A stretch of 64,000 nucleotides of DNA, taken from Pseudeuparius sepicola. Lineage: Eukaryota > Arthropoda > Insecta > Coleoptera > Anthribidae. A model generated the notes under the pieces. It did no database searches, was not told the origin of the DNA, and was given only the letters and a program-made list of their open reading frames with translations. Positions 45,047-56,691 of this stretch are shown here, in pieces (within the stretch, counting starts at the first letter, position 1; every line of letters starts with the position of its first letter). Position numbers and translations under genes: made by a program. The stretch lies in assembly GCA_963920635.1 (NCBI GenBank), contig OY987298.1:39897787-39961786 (forward strand), read 5' to 3'.

Positions 45047-46518
45047 CAAAAAGTCGCTTCGTTCTCAAATAACAAAATTTTTGAGGGTAGAACTAGATCA
45101 GATCCCATAGGTGTTGTTAAGTACATCACTGTGCATACGAAATGGCGATTTACGACATTTTTTTGTGGTCGAGACCTTTTTTATTTAGAAAAAACTGTCG
45201 AAATTGGCATTTTACGGAAATTGTGTTTTTTTACATTTCCATCGTCATATCTTTGAGAGTAGTGGAGCTATCGACTCGAATTTTCTTTAAAATTGAAGCT
45301 AACATATGAGCGCTTACAACGAATGCCATAGTTGTTGTCCAATATGGTTTATTAACCGCTTTAAATAGCAACAAAATTGCAAGGTTATAAAAAATGTAAT
45401 GAAATTTTCACTAAGCGAGAAACTTTTTTATTTGTGGAAATTTTTATACACATGCTGTGAGGGAAATGTGCTCAAAACATGAAGGAAGTTTTTGGTAAAA
45501 AAAATTACCTATAGCGCCTATAGTTTTTGGACTGTGCATTTTTTTGTGGCGCGCGCTACTCACGTGGGACGCAAAATTAATAATCCCTTGCGTGATAATA
45601 TCCACGCGTGGCAGGCATGTCTCAACAACTGATGCGTAGTTTACATGCGCAAGTGAAACTATCACAAATATGAATATCTTAGAGTATTTCCTAAAAGTTT
45701 GCCAATGTAAACCCTCTCAGGAAGAACTCTGGAAGCGTTTACATGAACTCACAAGTCGTACTGAGAGTACTTCCAAATAGTTTATGTAAACGCTCCCAGA
45801 GACGTACCTACCTACTCTTTTATGGCAGAGAGTTCTCACTGAGAGGGTTTACATTGGCAAACTATTAGCACAGACCTATGTGCTATTAGGAATTACTCTA
45901 AGATATTTATATTTGTGATAGTTTCACTTGCGCATGTATACTACGCATTAGTTGTTGAGACATGCCCGCCACGCGTGGATATTCTCAGGCAAGGCATTAA
46001 TTTTGCGTTCCACGTGAGTAGCGCGCGCCACAAAAAAAAATTCACAGTTCAGAAACTATAGGCGCTATAGGTAATTTTTTTTGCCAAAACCTTTTTTCGT
46101 GTTTTGGGCACATTTCCCTCGCAGCATGTATATAAAAATTTCCACAAATAAAAAAGTTTCTCGCTTAGTGAAAATTTCATTACACTTTTTATAACGTTGC
46201 AATTTCGTTGCTATTTAAAGTGGTTAATAAACAATATTGGACAACAAAAATGGCATTCGTTGTAAGCGCTCATATGTTAGCTTCAATTTAAAAAAAATTC
46301 GAGTCGATAGCTCCACTACTCTCAAAGATATGACGATGTTAACGTAAAAAAACACAATTTCCGTAAATTGTCAATTTCGACAGTTTTTTCGAAATAAAAA
46401 AGGTCTCGACCACAAAAAAATTTCGTAAATCGCCATTTCGTATGCAGAGTGATGTACTTAACAACACCTATGGGGTCCGATCTAGTTCAACCTTGAAAAA
46501 TTTTTTGACGACTTTTTA
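45047..46518. mobile_element. Large palindromic element, ~1.47 kb
   Basis: The arms 45047-45695 and 45885-46518 are complementary over nearly their whole length (for example GCGCGCGCTACTCACGTGGG-type sequence near 45548 versus CCACGTGAGTAGCGCGCGCC near 46010). The centre (45696-45866) is itself a palindrome, GTTTGCCAATGTAAACCCTC...GAGGGTTTACATTGGCAAAC. It carries a 14-bp palindromic insertion at 45869-45882. No coding capacity. Confidence 0.88.
45862..45889. mobile_element. 14-bp palindromic insertion with 7-bp TSD
   Basis: CACAGACCTATGTG (45869-45882) is flanked by CTATTAG on both sides (45862-45868 and 45883-45889). The opposite arm of the host palindrome has the uninterrupted form (complement GGCAAACTTTTAGGAAATAC), showing that 21 bp were gained here. 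Its first 11 bases equal the start of the 40-bp insertion at 4113. Confidence 0.75.
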
Positions 46519-48367
46519 GCCCGATTTCGCTTCACTAAATAGGACGAGGCGGGCCGGGCACCGTTTTCGTTGCGCAAAGAAGCAGGTAAGTAGTTTTGAT
46601 GACTCCGCAGGCGGCGATCGTGCTTGGCACCGAGCGCTGTCTCAAAATTTGTTTCCTCACTGGTCCCGTCGACCTGAGACGGGCCGGCAAACCGAGATTA
46701 TTGCCGCGGTAAGCGTTGGAATTCTGTTTTAGTTATTCTGTGCCATTGTTAATACAGTTTTTATACGATTTTATATGTGAGTATTATTGCTTAATTATTA
46801 GTATGATTAATCTAAATCATTTTATCGAAAAATAATTGTGGTTGCCAATTTTATTTATATTTTACTGTAAAACGTGCTTCGGGGAAAATGGGTTATTAGA
46901 GATGGGGTGAAATGATTTGCCTAAAGGGCACTTTAGTTTTATTCTTGGACACTTCAACAGGTGATAGAAAATCATAAAATATTACTATTTCGTGGATAAC
47001 TTTTTATCCACAGTTTTAGAGATATAGTATGTTTAAATTCGAGTTACAGGATGTTTAAGTTCTCAAAAAAAATATTTTTCAAACCATTAAAGATGTTTAA
47101 ACGAAATTTGGTACACAGCATGCATTGATGACACAAAATTCGGTAATACCAAGTTCCCAATGTAGCCAGTGGCGGAGATATGGGTATACAATAGCCTTGA
47201 ATAACTTTCCTTAATCTAAGCAAACACTGTCTCGTGACATTGTTTTGTTTCTGCCACAGTTCTACGGAATTAATTTATTTTTTATTGCTGTTTGGCATGC
47301 AAAAAATACATTATTATTTAATTAAAAAAAAAAAGACATTTTGATTTCTCTTTGGCGAGTACTGACTAAAATGTCATATTAATTCAACAAACCAATAGAG
47401 ATTTTCATGTTTTTTTACGTTTTTTATTTTTTTACTTTAAAATATTTTGTGATCCCATTATACCCTGCATACGAGGCAAGAGGGAGCAAAGTGCAATTTT
47501 CATTAAAGTCCAAAAAAGTTAAAACTCAGTATTATTAATTCCGTTATACAAAATGTTGGTAATGTTACTAAATCTCTCTAACTAAAATGGGGCCATGAAA
47601 TTAAGTACCTACCCCATACCCCATAGTACTAAACCTTCCTGGTCTCCTAATAATACCTTTAACCCTCCTTACAGAACTTGTGCCGTACTTGACCCCGTTT
47701 TCTCCTTAATTGAGTATTAGACCTATAGAAACGCCAAGTAACTTTCCTAGAAATAAGTCGGTCCCATCTAAAACCCCTTTGGAAATTACTTCCCGAAAAA
47801 CACTCCAGCGGGCTCTCGTCCGGGGTCGAAACCTACCTACTTCTCTCCCGGAAACCAATACCGTTTTTAATTAATACGGAGCCGTCTGGCGCAGCCCTCC
47901 CAACCCCCATACTCCTCTTTTTCCCCTTTTATCCTCCCGTATCCCACATAGTTAAAATATTGCAGCAACACTTGTCCCAAATTACGCGGCCGCTGCGATA
48001 TCTGGGAAACGATTTGAGGCAATCCCCTGATTGGAACAATTTCTGTCATCGTTTGTATCGCGCCGCGTCTTCACAATCCACTTTAGAGCTCGATATATGG
48101 CGCCCGAGCTCGATCCTACGGTCCGGGAGCTGACTGGGAGATGATTGACCGAAAAGTCAAGAAAATTTAAAAATAATGCTTATAGGAATGGATGAAGCAC
48201 ATTCTTAGAATTCAAAAAAGTTAACTGGCAAACTTCGTATTGCTCGCTTTGGAAGGTGCTACTTTACGTGGCGTTTGGTTTGGTACTAATTATTTTGGTA
48301 TATATTGCTATCATATTCGCATCCAAGATGTAATGGATATATCGTCTGCATGTATGGGAGTTAAAAA
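46519..48367. other. Non-coding stretch with GC-rich start
   Basis: 46530-46720 is GC-rich with CAG|GTAAGT at 46583-46591 and GCG|GTAAGC near 46710, splice-donor-like. The rest is AT-rich, then a more complex block (47600-48150) with a direct repeat GAGCTCGAT near 48088 and 48107. No gene recognised. Confidence 0.35.
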
Positions 48368-49668
48368 TACAGGGTATCCCAACGAAAACTTGACCCCACA
48401 AAAATTCGAAAACCGAAAAATATTTGAAAATTCACCGAGACCCGTCGATTTTTGTTTTTGGGGGGAGCTTTTTTGACAGTCAAGCCAACCCGATATGTTC
48501 ACCCCCCTAATCCCTAGCAACCCCAACTTTAAAATTTCAAATGGAACTACCCCTCTTGTGGCCCATCATTTTAAAGCTCTTTTAATTGCGAACACAGTGA
48601 TGCGTCGTTTTTAGAAATCTGTTGAGATTTGACAGAATTATTGGCTAAAAACGGAAAGTTGACAATCCACTGTACGCGTAGTAATTTTTACACAAATGTC
48701 TGCCACTCATAAGTTTTTTATCTACTACACACGACCAAATTACATAGTTTTTATTGACGTCTCGATCAGTTTAGAAAAAAGTCACAAATGAAAAAACCAG
48801 AAGCAAAACAAAAAAAGTTCATATATACGAATTCAAACCTTATATCTTTTTAAAATATGTAACAAAAAGTCACTGTCACAAAAAAGTTCCCGTTTTTTTG
48901 CTTGTAACCACAAAATCAGTATGGAAATTGGAAACGTATTTTCGAAATGGTTTATTCTATCGCGGAAAGGGTAGAAATTGTTGCAATTTGTTATCGAAAT
49001 CATGATTGCGCTAAAGCTACAGCACGAATTGTTACAATTTCTAACCTTTCCATGATAGGATAAACCATTTCACAAACACTTTTACACTTTCAATAGCAGG
49101 CTGAAACTAACGATTTCATAGTTACAAGCAAAAAACTGGGACCTTTCTGTGACAGGGACTTTTTGTTACATATTTTAAAAAGATGTAAGGTTTGAATTCG
49201 TATGAACTTTTTTTGTTTTCCTTTAGCTTTTTCATTTGTGACTTTTTTGTAAACTGATTGACACGTCAATAAAAACTAGGTAATTTGGTCGTGTGTAGTA
49301 GATACAAAACTTAATAGTGGCGGGCATTTGTGTAGAAATTACTACGTGTACAGGGGATTGTCAACTTTCCGTTTTTAGCCAATAATTCTGTCAAATCTCA
49401 ACAGAATTCTAAAAACGACGCATCACTGTATTCGCAATAAAAAGGGCTTTAAAATGATGCGCCACAGGGGGGGGGGTAGTTCCATTTGAAATTTTAAAGT
49501 TGGGGTTGCTGTAGGGATTAGAGGGATGAACATATCGGGTTGGTTTGACTGTCAAAAAAGCTCCCCCCAAAAACAAAAATCGACGGGTCTCGGCGAATTT
49601 TCAAATATTGTTCGGTTTTCGAATTTTTGTGGGGGGGGGGGGTCAAATTTTCGTTGGGATACCCTGTA
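48368..49668. mobile_element. Large foldback element, family B, full copy
   Basis: The left end TACAGGGTATCCCAACGAAA and the right end, inverted, TTTCGTTGGGATACCCTGTA enclose arms of nearly 600 bp that include GAGACCCGTCGATTTTTG and AAAGTTGGGGTTGCT in opposite orientations. The centre contains TTCTATCGCGGAAAGGGTAG and its partner. It is the longer of the two family-B copies and has no coding capacity. Confidence 0.9.
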
Positions 49669-50515
49669 TATTACGATACGTTGTTAACGTATAAAAACTC
49701 TATCATAATACGACTCGAAGTTTGAGGAAAAGATAACCAAGACGCCTATTTTCCAACACTCTATCCTCGAAATGTGTCCAATGAAAGATTTTTTTTCATT
49801 GACTTTAAGCAGTTGAAGATTTTTAATGGAAAATCTTATTTATAATGCGCAAAACGTAAAACAGTATTAGTGAATCGGCCTCGCAAGTTCTGAATTGTTT
49901 GCACTCTGGGCTTATCATAACCAGTGAGAAAAGGTCTCATTAAAAACTGAAAACGGTTCTCTACATGCAACTATCAACTTGTGAGGAAAAGGAAAATCCG
50001 CTATCTAAGTTTATTATTAAAGAATTCAAAGCCTGCCAATATGTCAGCTGTCAAAAAGAATTATGGTATATTGTTGAATGGCGATCATATCGTTAGATAC
50101 CTATATTATGCTCATGCGCGTCTAATGCGTTAGCTGGACCAAAAGAGAAAAGAAGCTGAATATCATCAACAAACCTAAAAAGCTACAAGATTATGGCACG
50201 TATCTTAGATTAGCTATATGTATAGATGGAGAAGAGGAGGCGCCATAGAATTGACCCCCGTGGCACCCCTGTTAAAATATCCTTGCACACTGAATTAATA
50301 ACACCAAAATTAATAATACACAGTGTTCTTCTGCGAAGTATGTGAAGCTTGACCAACAGAGACTCCAAGTTCAAAATATTGACATATCCAGCAAAACTGG
50401 AGCCATACACTGGATCGGAGCAATAGAGTGCTGGCCAAGATAACAAATATACAATTTGGAAAATTAACGACTTGGTATTTTCTAAAATTTATTTGTGGCG
50501 TAAACAGATCCATTG
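49669..50515. other. Non-coding stretch
   Basis: No gene clearly supported. Minus-strand frames at 50210-50513 (with GVPRGSILWRLLFSIYTY) recall motif B of jockey-like reverse transcriptases (GVPQGSILGPLLF), so 50210-50450 is probably a short decayed LINE scrap. Confidence 0.45.
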
Positions 50516-52010
50516 AATTTTAATTGGGTTTTTCGCCACCAAACTGGTTAAAAGACAACTTTTTCAAGTTGCCTGCAAAATTAATAAATTCTTAACAGAA
50601 AATGAACTAAACTTTGAACTTGTAACTCAAAAAATATGTTCAACAAATTCGTTTCCTGAGCTTTCGGAGAATAAATCTTCCTCCTTTCTCAAAGACCATG
50701 TCACGTCAAAGTGAAATGACATATTAATAAATTTCAGGTTAAAATATCATGACAACAGAAACAATAGCCTAGCCACCTGTCTGATATTGTACCCAGTGTT
50801 CTACCTAATTATTTATACTAACTTCTCTTTTAATAAGTGGCAATAATATTTTACTGAATTCCACTGAATATTCAGCAACACAGTGGTCTGTATTTCCTAG
50901 AATAAATGCGGATTCTTTAATTCTTAATTTCCTACTTCTTCTTTGAGAATTGGTTTGAAATCCTATGATTTTTATTAAAAGAGTGTTCACATATTTTCGA
51001 CTTCGAAATTTGATTTTGCCTGATATAATTTTTATTTTCTTTTAAACGAACGTTAAATGGCCTACAAGTCTGCCCAACATAGAATTTTCCACATTCGCAA
51101 GGAATTTTATAAATGCAATTTTGGTTTCGTTTTAGCTAGCATCGATCTTAATGTATTTTTGGTTTTAAATACTGTTATGACATTAAAACGATTGCCTATG
51201 CGTTTTAGCTTATCTGATAGTCCAGGGATATAAGGAATAATTATATTTACTGGTCGGTCCACCAGATTCGTTTCTCTAATTCTATTAGCATGGTTATTTT
51301 GTTTGCAATCCTGAAAAACTTGGTCAATAAATTCAGTAGGATAACTATTCTTCAAAAGAACATGTTTTATATGTTTAATTTCCTTCTCGAATTTTGTGTT
51401 ATTAGAACAAATCTATTTAGCCCTGTCATATAAACTTTTAATTACTCCTTTTTTAACACTAATATGATGATTGGAATTAAAATGGAAATATCTATTAGTA
51501 TAATGTGTTGGTTTACTATAGACACTAGTTTCTATACTATCTGATTTCAGTACAGAAACATCTAAGAAAGGTAATTGATTATTATTTTCAATTTCTAAGG
51601 TAAACTTAATAGAAGGTTCTTGTGAGTTTATAAAATTTAATAATGAATTTAAATCATCTACTCCATGATCCCATATAACAAATATGTCATCTACATAAAT
51701 ATCTCCACAAAACATTAGGTTGGTGAACATATCTAGTCAACTCATTTTGTTCAAAATCTTCCATAAATAAATTGCTTATGAATGGTGATAAAGGAGACCC
51801 CATAGCCATTCCAAATTCCTGCTGGTAAAATTCATTTCCTAGTTGAAAATAAGTGGTTTTAACACAGAGTGTTGTTAGTTCTAATATTGCATCTATATTC
51901 AAATTTGTTCAAAGTTTAGTTCATTTACCGTTAAGAATTTATTAATTTTCCAGGCAACTTAAAAAAGTTGTCTTTTAACCAGTTTGGTGGCGAAAACCCA
52001 ATTAAAATTT
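50516..52010 (-). pseudogene. Penelope-like retroelement with inverted end copies
   Basis: Minus-strand order: RT part TTYFQLGNEFYQQEFGMAMG followed by SPLSPFISNLFMEDFEQNEL (51902-51760); after a frameshift, the catalytic GDIYVDDIFVIW, QLPFLDVSVLKSD and YSKPTHYTNRYFHF (51720-51420); a linker with IPYIPGLSDKLKRIGNRF (51355-51110); the GIY-YIG endonuclease CIYKIPCECGKFYVGQTCRP, with KICEHSFNKNHRI (51117-50932); and the C-terminus RIKESAFILGNTDHCVAEYS (about 50930-50805). At least three frameshifts or stops inactivate it, and the N-terminal region is missing. About 108 bp at 50516-50623 recur inverted at 51903-52010 (AATTTTAATTGGGTTTTTCG). Penelope elements are known for terminal repeats in direct or inverted arrangement. 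Confidence 0.9.
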
Positions 52011-52504
52011 ACCGACTTGAATTGACAAACGACTCACACGATATTTCGTAAGCGCAATGGAAAACTAGAAATCCAAGACATATAGGTTTTGGACATTAAT
52101 ACTCTTGTCATCCCTAGGAAAATATGTAGTGCATGTTCCCTTGCTTAGTTTAATGCCATTGGCGAACAAGAAGTCAGTGGGTGCTTTTGTGATCTATTCC
52201 AACGGTGAATAAAACTTAGAAGGTGATAAAAATAGTGGAAATTTCATTCTTGGTCAATAATACTTGAGCACTCCCGTGTTTAAGGAAATTATTTGATAGC
52301 CTTGTGTCCCAGATATCATTTTTCCTAGAATAAATTATTTACTCAGAAATCTGAATGTCTCTGCTGTCTTTCGTGACATAGTTATGGTTATTTTTTATAT
52401 GGTGCCTGCGTATTAGTAAGCTTGTAAGACAGCCACAGTTAGGTACTTGAAATCAAATCATTTTCAGATGTATACGTAGATAGGCGGATTTTACAACCTC
52501 ACCT
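52011..52504. other. Non-coding stretch
   Basis: No gene or repeat recognised. Confidence 0.35.
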
Positions 52505-52749
52505 ATACCGTACTTTCACCGTTTTAGTAGACATAGCCATAGCTGGGCGGCGCGCCGCCGTGTATTCGGCTAGGTTCGTCAGTCGTTGGCGGGGGGCGGG
52601 GCGTGTTTTTTTGCTCGCAAAACTCGACTGATAAGCGGTGCGGGACTACTGTGTACTCCCCCCCGCCAATGACTGACAAACCTAGCTTGACGCAGGCGAC
52701 GCGCGGCCTATTCCCCTATATGTCTACTAAAACGATGATAGTACGGTAT
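52505..52749. mobile_element. Palindromic MITE with GC-rich interior, 245 bp
   Basis: The left end ATACCGTACTTTCACCGTTT and the right end, inverted, AAACGATGATAGTACGGTAT continue inward through TAGTAGACATA/TATGTCTACTA. The interior is unusually GC-rich (CGGCGCGCCGCCGTG; GGCGGGGGGCGGGGCG) in an AT-rich region and is itself inverted (GCTAGGTTCGTCAGTCGTTG versus CAATGACTGACAAACCTAGC). TA flanks both sides. No coding capacity. Confidence 0.82.
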
Positions 52750-53294
52750 TACAAAAATTGGGTTTATACTGCAGATCAAACGGTTCACCTAAACAAATAA
52801 TTTATCCGCATTTAATGGTAACATAATGTATGTGATCTAGGTAGAGGTTTCATTACACGGTGGTTGCTTTCTCCGCAAGATTTAAGGCCGTTTATCAATG
52901 TTTCCAGCAATGAATTTCAGAGGAGGACAATGACGATAAATATCTGCAGGTTAGCCTTTATTGAATTTGAGCGCAATTTGTATCGAGAAGCCTGACATCA
53001 CATCGAGAGCAGGACCGAAATGTGGCGAATCGGTGAAACCGACTGGATATATGGCGGCGCTGGCTGCAATATATCAGTCCGCACTCTAAGCTCTCTCGTT
53101 TTATTAAATAGTCTAATTCCGAAATTTGTAGCTCAACTATTCTCCGATGAAATTTATTACTATTACTTGCTTATATTGCATACTGCGGTGCGCAAACCGT
53201 TGTATACCTTACTATCAACTATCAACTATCAACTTAGCGAAACAACTTATCTGCCGCGAAAAACTAAACGGTCAGGATATTTTTCCCTACCCAC

Positions 53295-53327
53295 TGTTAA
53301 TATTAATGTATTTATGAATAAATCACC
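53295..53327 (-). repeat. Diverged solo copy of the 39-bp terminus
   Basis: The complement reads TACAGGGTGATTTATTCATA then AATACATTAATATTAA, against TACAGGGTGTATTGGTCATA then AGTACATTAATTTTAA at 20591-20627. No partner end was seen nearby. Confidence 0.55.
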
Positions 53328-54163
53328 CTGTATTGGTAAGGAATCTTATACAAAACTGTAATCACTGCATAAAGCCACTGCGGGTTTTGAGCAAACAAAG
53401 GAAATTCAAGTAGAAAAACTGATAACGCCTGAAATGGGAACTTTATAATATGAGCGCCTGTTTGCTCTTTTGGTGCATATAAACAAGCGGAATATACCTA
53501 CAATATTGAAAAAAAACCCTCGTCCTCCTTAATGGAAACTCAGCTTTTATTGTGACATCGTCGGTTGCATGAAATGAGGCTGGCGAAGGAATTTGCACCG
53601 AAACTCATTAGCCGGGCGTATCTGTGCTTCGCCGGTCGCCGGTTACGGATTCCATTTGAAGTTATCAAACTTCGTCAACGCTCGGTGGCTCGAGCCATCC
53701 CGGCATCCAGCAGCCGAGGCAAATATGTCTCGGCCCGTGTCTTATCTTCGTCCTCCTCTCTCGTTCCCATGTAATGCGCTTATAAATTAAATCTGGCCAA
53801 ACAAGCGATTGCAATCTTAAATTAAATTCGACCTTAAGTCCGATACACGCTCGAACTTAGCCCGTCTAGCGCTGGGGCAATATAATATGCGAGATAGCAA
53901 CCAGTAAGCATTTAGAGTGCTTGTTTTACTTTAATGCCCCGCTTCGGATTTCTGTTTTTATTGCCCCCCTCCTACTTTGTGTATGGGAAGTAAAGCATAA
54001 TCAGATCGCCCCGCCTGATTTAAATGCAAAACACCCCACCGTAAACGGGGTCGGCCATAACACACCGAAAACAATAAAACTATTAGTCCGGTAGTAAAGC
54101 TAGGAGTGAGTTCGGAGCCGGAGTAGTTTTACAGTCGCGAATTAGCGTTATATGGTTGGCCCT

Positions 54164-54194
<31 letters not shown>
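54164..54194. repeat. CCG trinucleotide repeat
   Basis: About ten uninterrupted CCG/GCC units within a GC-rich segment. Confidence 0.9.
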
Positions 54195-55827
54195 ATGGAT
54201 GGCCGGGGATTAGGCGGTCACGGTGGCGCGACGGGCCGGATCGTAAAACGGGGATTAGCGGAAAAATAAGGGGCGAGCCAATCTACTTGTCTTTTTATCT
54301 CCCAGCCACTCGCGCCGAGATAAAAATAATGTTCATTATATTTCGCTTGTCGCCCTCAAAGAATGCACCAATTTTTTAATAAAAGCTCACCAAACAGAGA
54401 TGGAAAGGTTGACTATGATAGTACTGTAAAGTTTACTGGCAGCCAAAGTAGCCCTAGGCTTATTTTCACACCTACCCAGCTTTCACATAACATTTTGTCA
54501 TAAAGCCTAGAAAAAAATCGAAAAATTAATATTTTTATAATTTCCACGGCGTACCTACGTGATTTTTCGAAACCATCGTGGGTAATAGGGGAACGACGGT
54601 TCCTTTTAACTGACAACTGATAATCTCTGTTGAAAATAAAGCTCATATATTTTTCCCATTTTTTTACGACCGAGAAAACCCCTAAAAGTAATTATTAAGT
54701 TCAAATTTTCTAGGGGCGTGACGCCATGCCCTTATAACGCTGATTGCTTAGATTGTAGCGTTGTTGACGACGTTTTCCCATTATAATTATATTACAAAGT
54801 TTCTCACGGTTTTGTACTGTCAGCGGAATATCGATATTTCAAATTTTAAATGAATGAGAACCAGCTGACTGTATAATAAAAGATGAATGTGGATCATAAT
54901 AATAATTATGACAACAGGGCAAAAAAGTCGTACTTTTAGTGATCCCAAAGATGGCAGGATGTTTACATTTTCTTACAACTTTTTGTCCTAAGTTATAACC
55001 AATTTTCTGGTACATTGAAATATTGCGCTGCTATAGGTAACATTTTCGCAATGTGTACGAAAAGTTAAATGAGCCTTTATTCGCCGAGTTTTGAAATATT
55101 TGGTCACTGTTGACGGGCGATGGCTCCGCGTTTGATTTTTACATCTCGTCAAGGCCTACTTATTGAAAAAATCGTACAATACTTCAGTGCCTATTTCTGA
55201 GCTTTTAATAACGATTTTGAGACACTTCACTGCCGATTTCAAGAAATAGTTATTTGTGCACCAAGGCACTGAAGTTTAACTTTTTATAACGCATGCGTGC
55301 ATGGAATGTGAAAAACTCGAGTGCCAAAGAATAGGTAGATACATTTTTTTAAGTGGAGTGGAGCCGGTTTTTAAACCTTCAGCGGAAACCGAGTCGGCAC
55401 TCTGCGGGCAATCGCCGTCAACGGAAAAGTCGGATTTGTAACTTAGCAATTTAGAAATAATTTTTGTGGTTTATTAACTTTCTGAATTTGCCCAAAAATA
55501 TGCTAGTAAATAGTAACGTTCTTGTAGGTAATAATTCTGCAATAAAGTTCAAAAGTTAAATAGTTCTGCTTTACTGGCCGGGTTCTGAATATCTGATGGC
55601 CACGTTTGAGGGCCAACAGATCCGTCTGACGTTTGGCCCTCATAAACCTCGCCAAGGCCAACTTATAAAAAAAAATCGTACAATAGCAAAGTCTAGAGAA
55701 TACTATAAGTCGGCGCACTCGGCCTTGTATAAACAAACGTTTCCCCCCTGCCCTCTCCCGCTCCCTCGGCCCGCCGTCATCGGAGTACGGCGATCGATAT
55801 CTTAATTAATAAGAAAATAAGCTTATA

Positions 55828-56691
55828 GACCGGGAGATAGTTACAGATTTTTAGACGTGATTTTAGTCAGTATGCCTTTCATAGGGCATTATGTTGCATA
55901 TATTCTCACAATAATAAAGTATGAATCAGGGAGTCATCATGGGTTCTTCATATGGAAAAATGAGTTTTCATTTATTCGAAAAATATGCGTTTTGATATGA
56001 TTTTAGTCAGGCTGCCATGTGTTTTATAATGAAGTTCAAAATAGAAAATTCCTCGGAAAACCATAGGCATACCGCGTTAGCGTGGGTCCAAAGGGCTATT
56101 ATTGCCATGTGAACTTGTATTTTAATAATTAATTTTTCCACCTTTCTAAACAGGCTGCCAATGAGAAGTATGCAAGTTCTTGTTATGAAACTGCTGAAGA
56201 AAAGATGGCATGCCGTTTGCGCATATCCAAGTACACTTTACATCGAATAAATCGTTTAAATTATTAAATAACATTCAATTTAAACAGTACTTGGACAAGC
56301 GTAAAAGGTATGCCATCCCTTTTTCAGCATTTTCATAACAAGCACTTGCATACTTCTCCTTGGCAGCCTGTTCAGAAACGTCGAAAAACTAATTATTAAA
56401 ATACAAGTTCACGTGACAATAATAGCCCTTTTTACCCACGCTAACGGTATGCCTATGGTTTTCCGAGGAATTTTCTATTTTGAACTTCATTATAAAACAC
56501 ATGGCAGCCTGACTAAAACCAGATCAAAACGCATATTTTTCGAATAATTGAAAACTCAGTTTTTCATATGAAGAAGCCAGGATGACTCTCTGGTTCATAC
56601 CTTATTATTGTGAGAATATGTGCCACATAATGCCCTTTGCAAGGCATACTGAGTAAAATCACGTCCAAAAATCTGTCACTATCTCCCGGTC
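55828..56691. mobile_element. Foldback element, family D copy 2
   Basis: The left end GACCGGGAGATAGTTACAGA and the right end, inverted, CTGTCACTATCTCCCGGTC are flanked by TATA on both sides (55824-55827 and 56692-56695). The arms pair over nearly 400 bp each (for example GGGCTATTATTGCCATGTGA near 56092 versus CACGTGACAATAATAGCCC near 56411). It is uninterrupted, unlike the 35-kb copy. TA-type duplication fits a Tc1/mariner-derived MITE, but other families are possible. Confidence 0.88.

Larger units (their letters stand above)
52750..55827. other. Non-coding, partly GC-rich unique DNA
   Basis: No gene recognised. 53540-54330 is GC-richer and non-repetitive, with opposing open frames lacking domains. 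A CCG trinucleotide run lies at 54164-54194; its frame would encode alanines only. 53295-53327 resembles the 39-bp terminus at 20591. 55090-55185 and 55590-55690 share AAGGCC-ACTTAT and AAAAATCGTACAATA in direct orientation. Confidence 0.4.

Noticed and set aside
54152..54379. Open frame with polyalanine
   Set aside because: It arises from the CCG microsatellite; no domain or codon pattern supports a gene.
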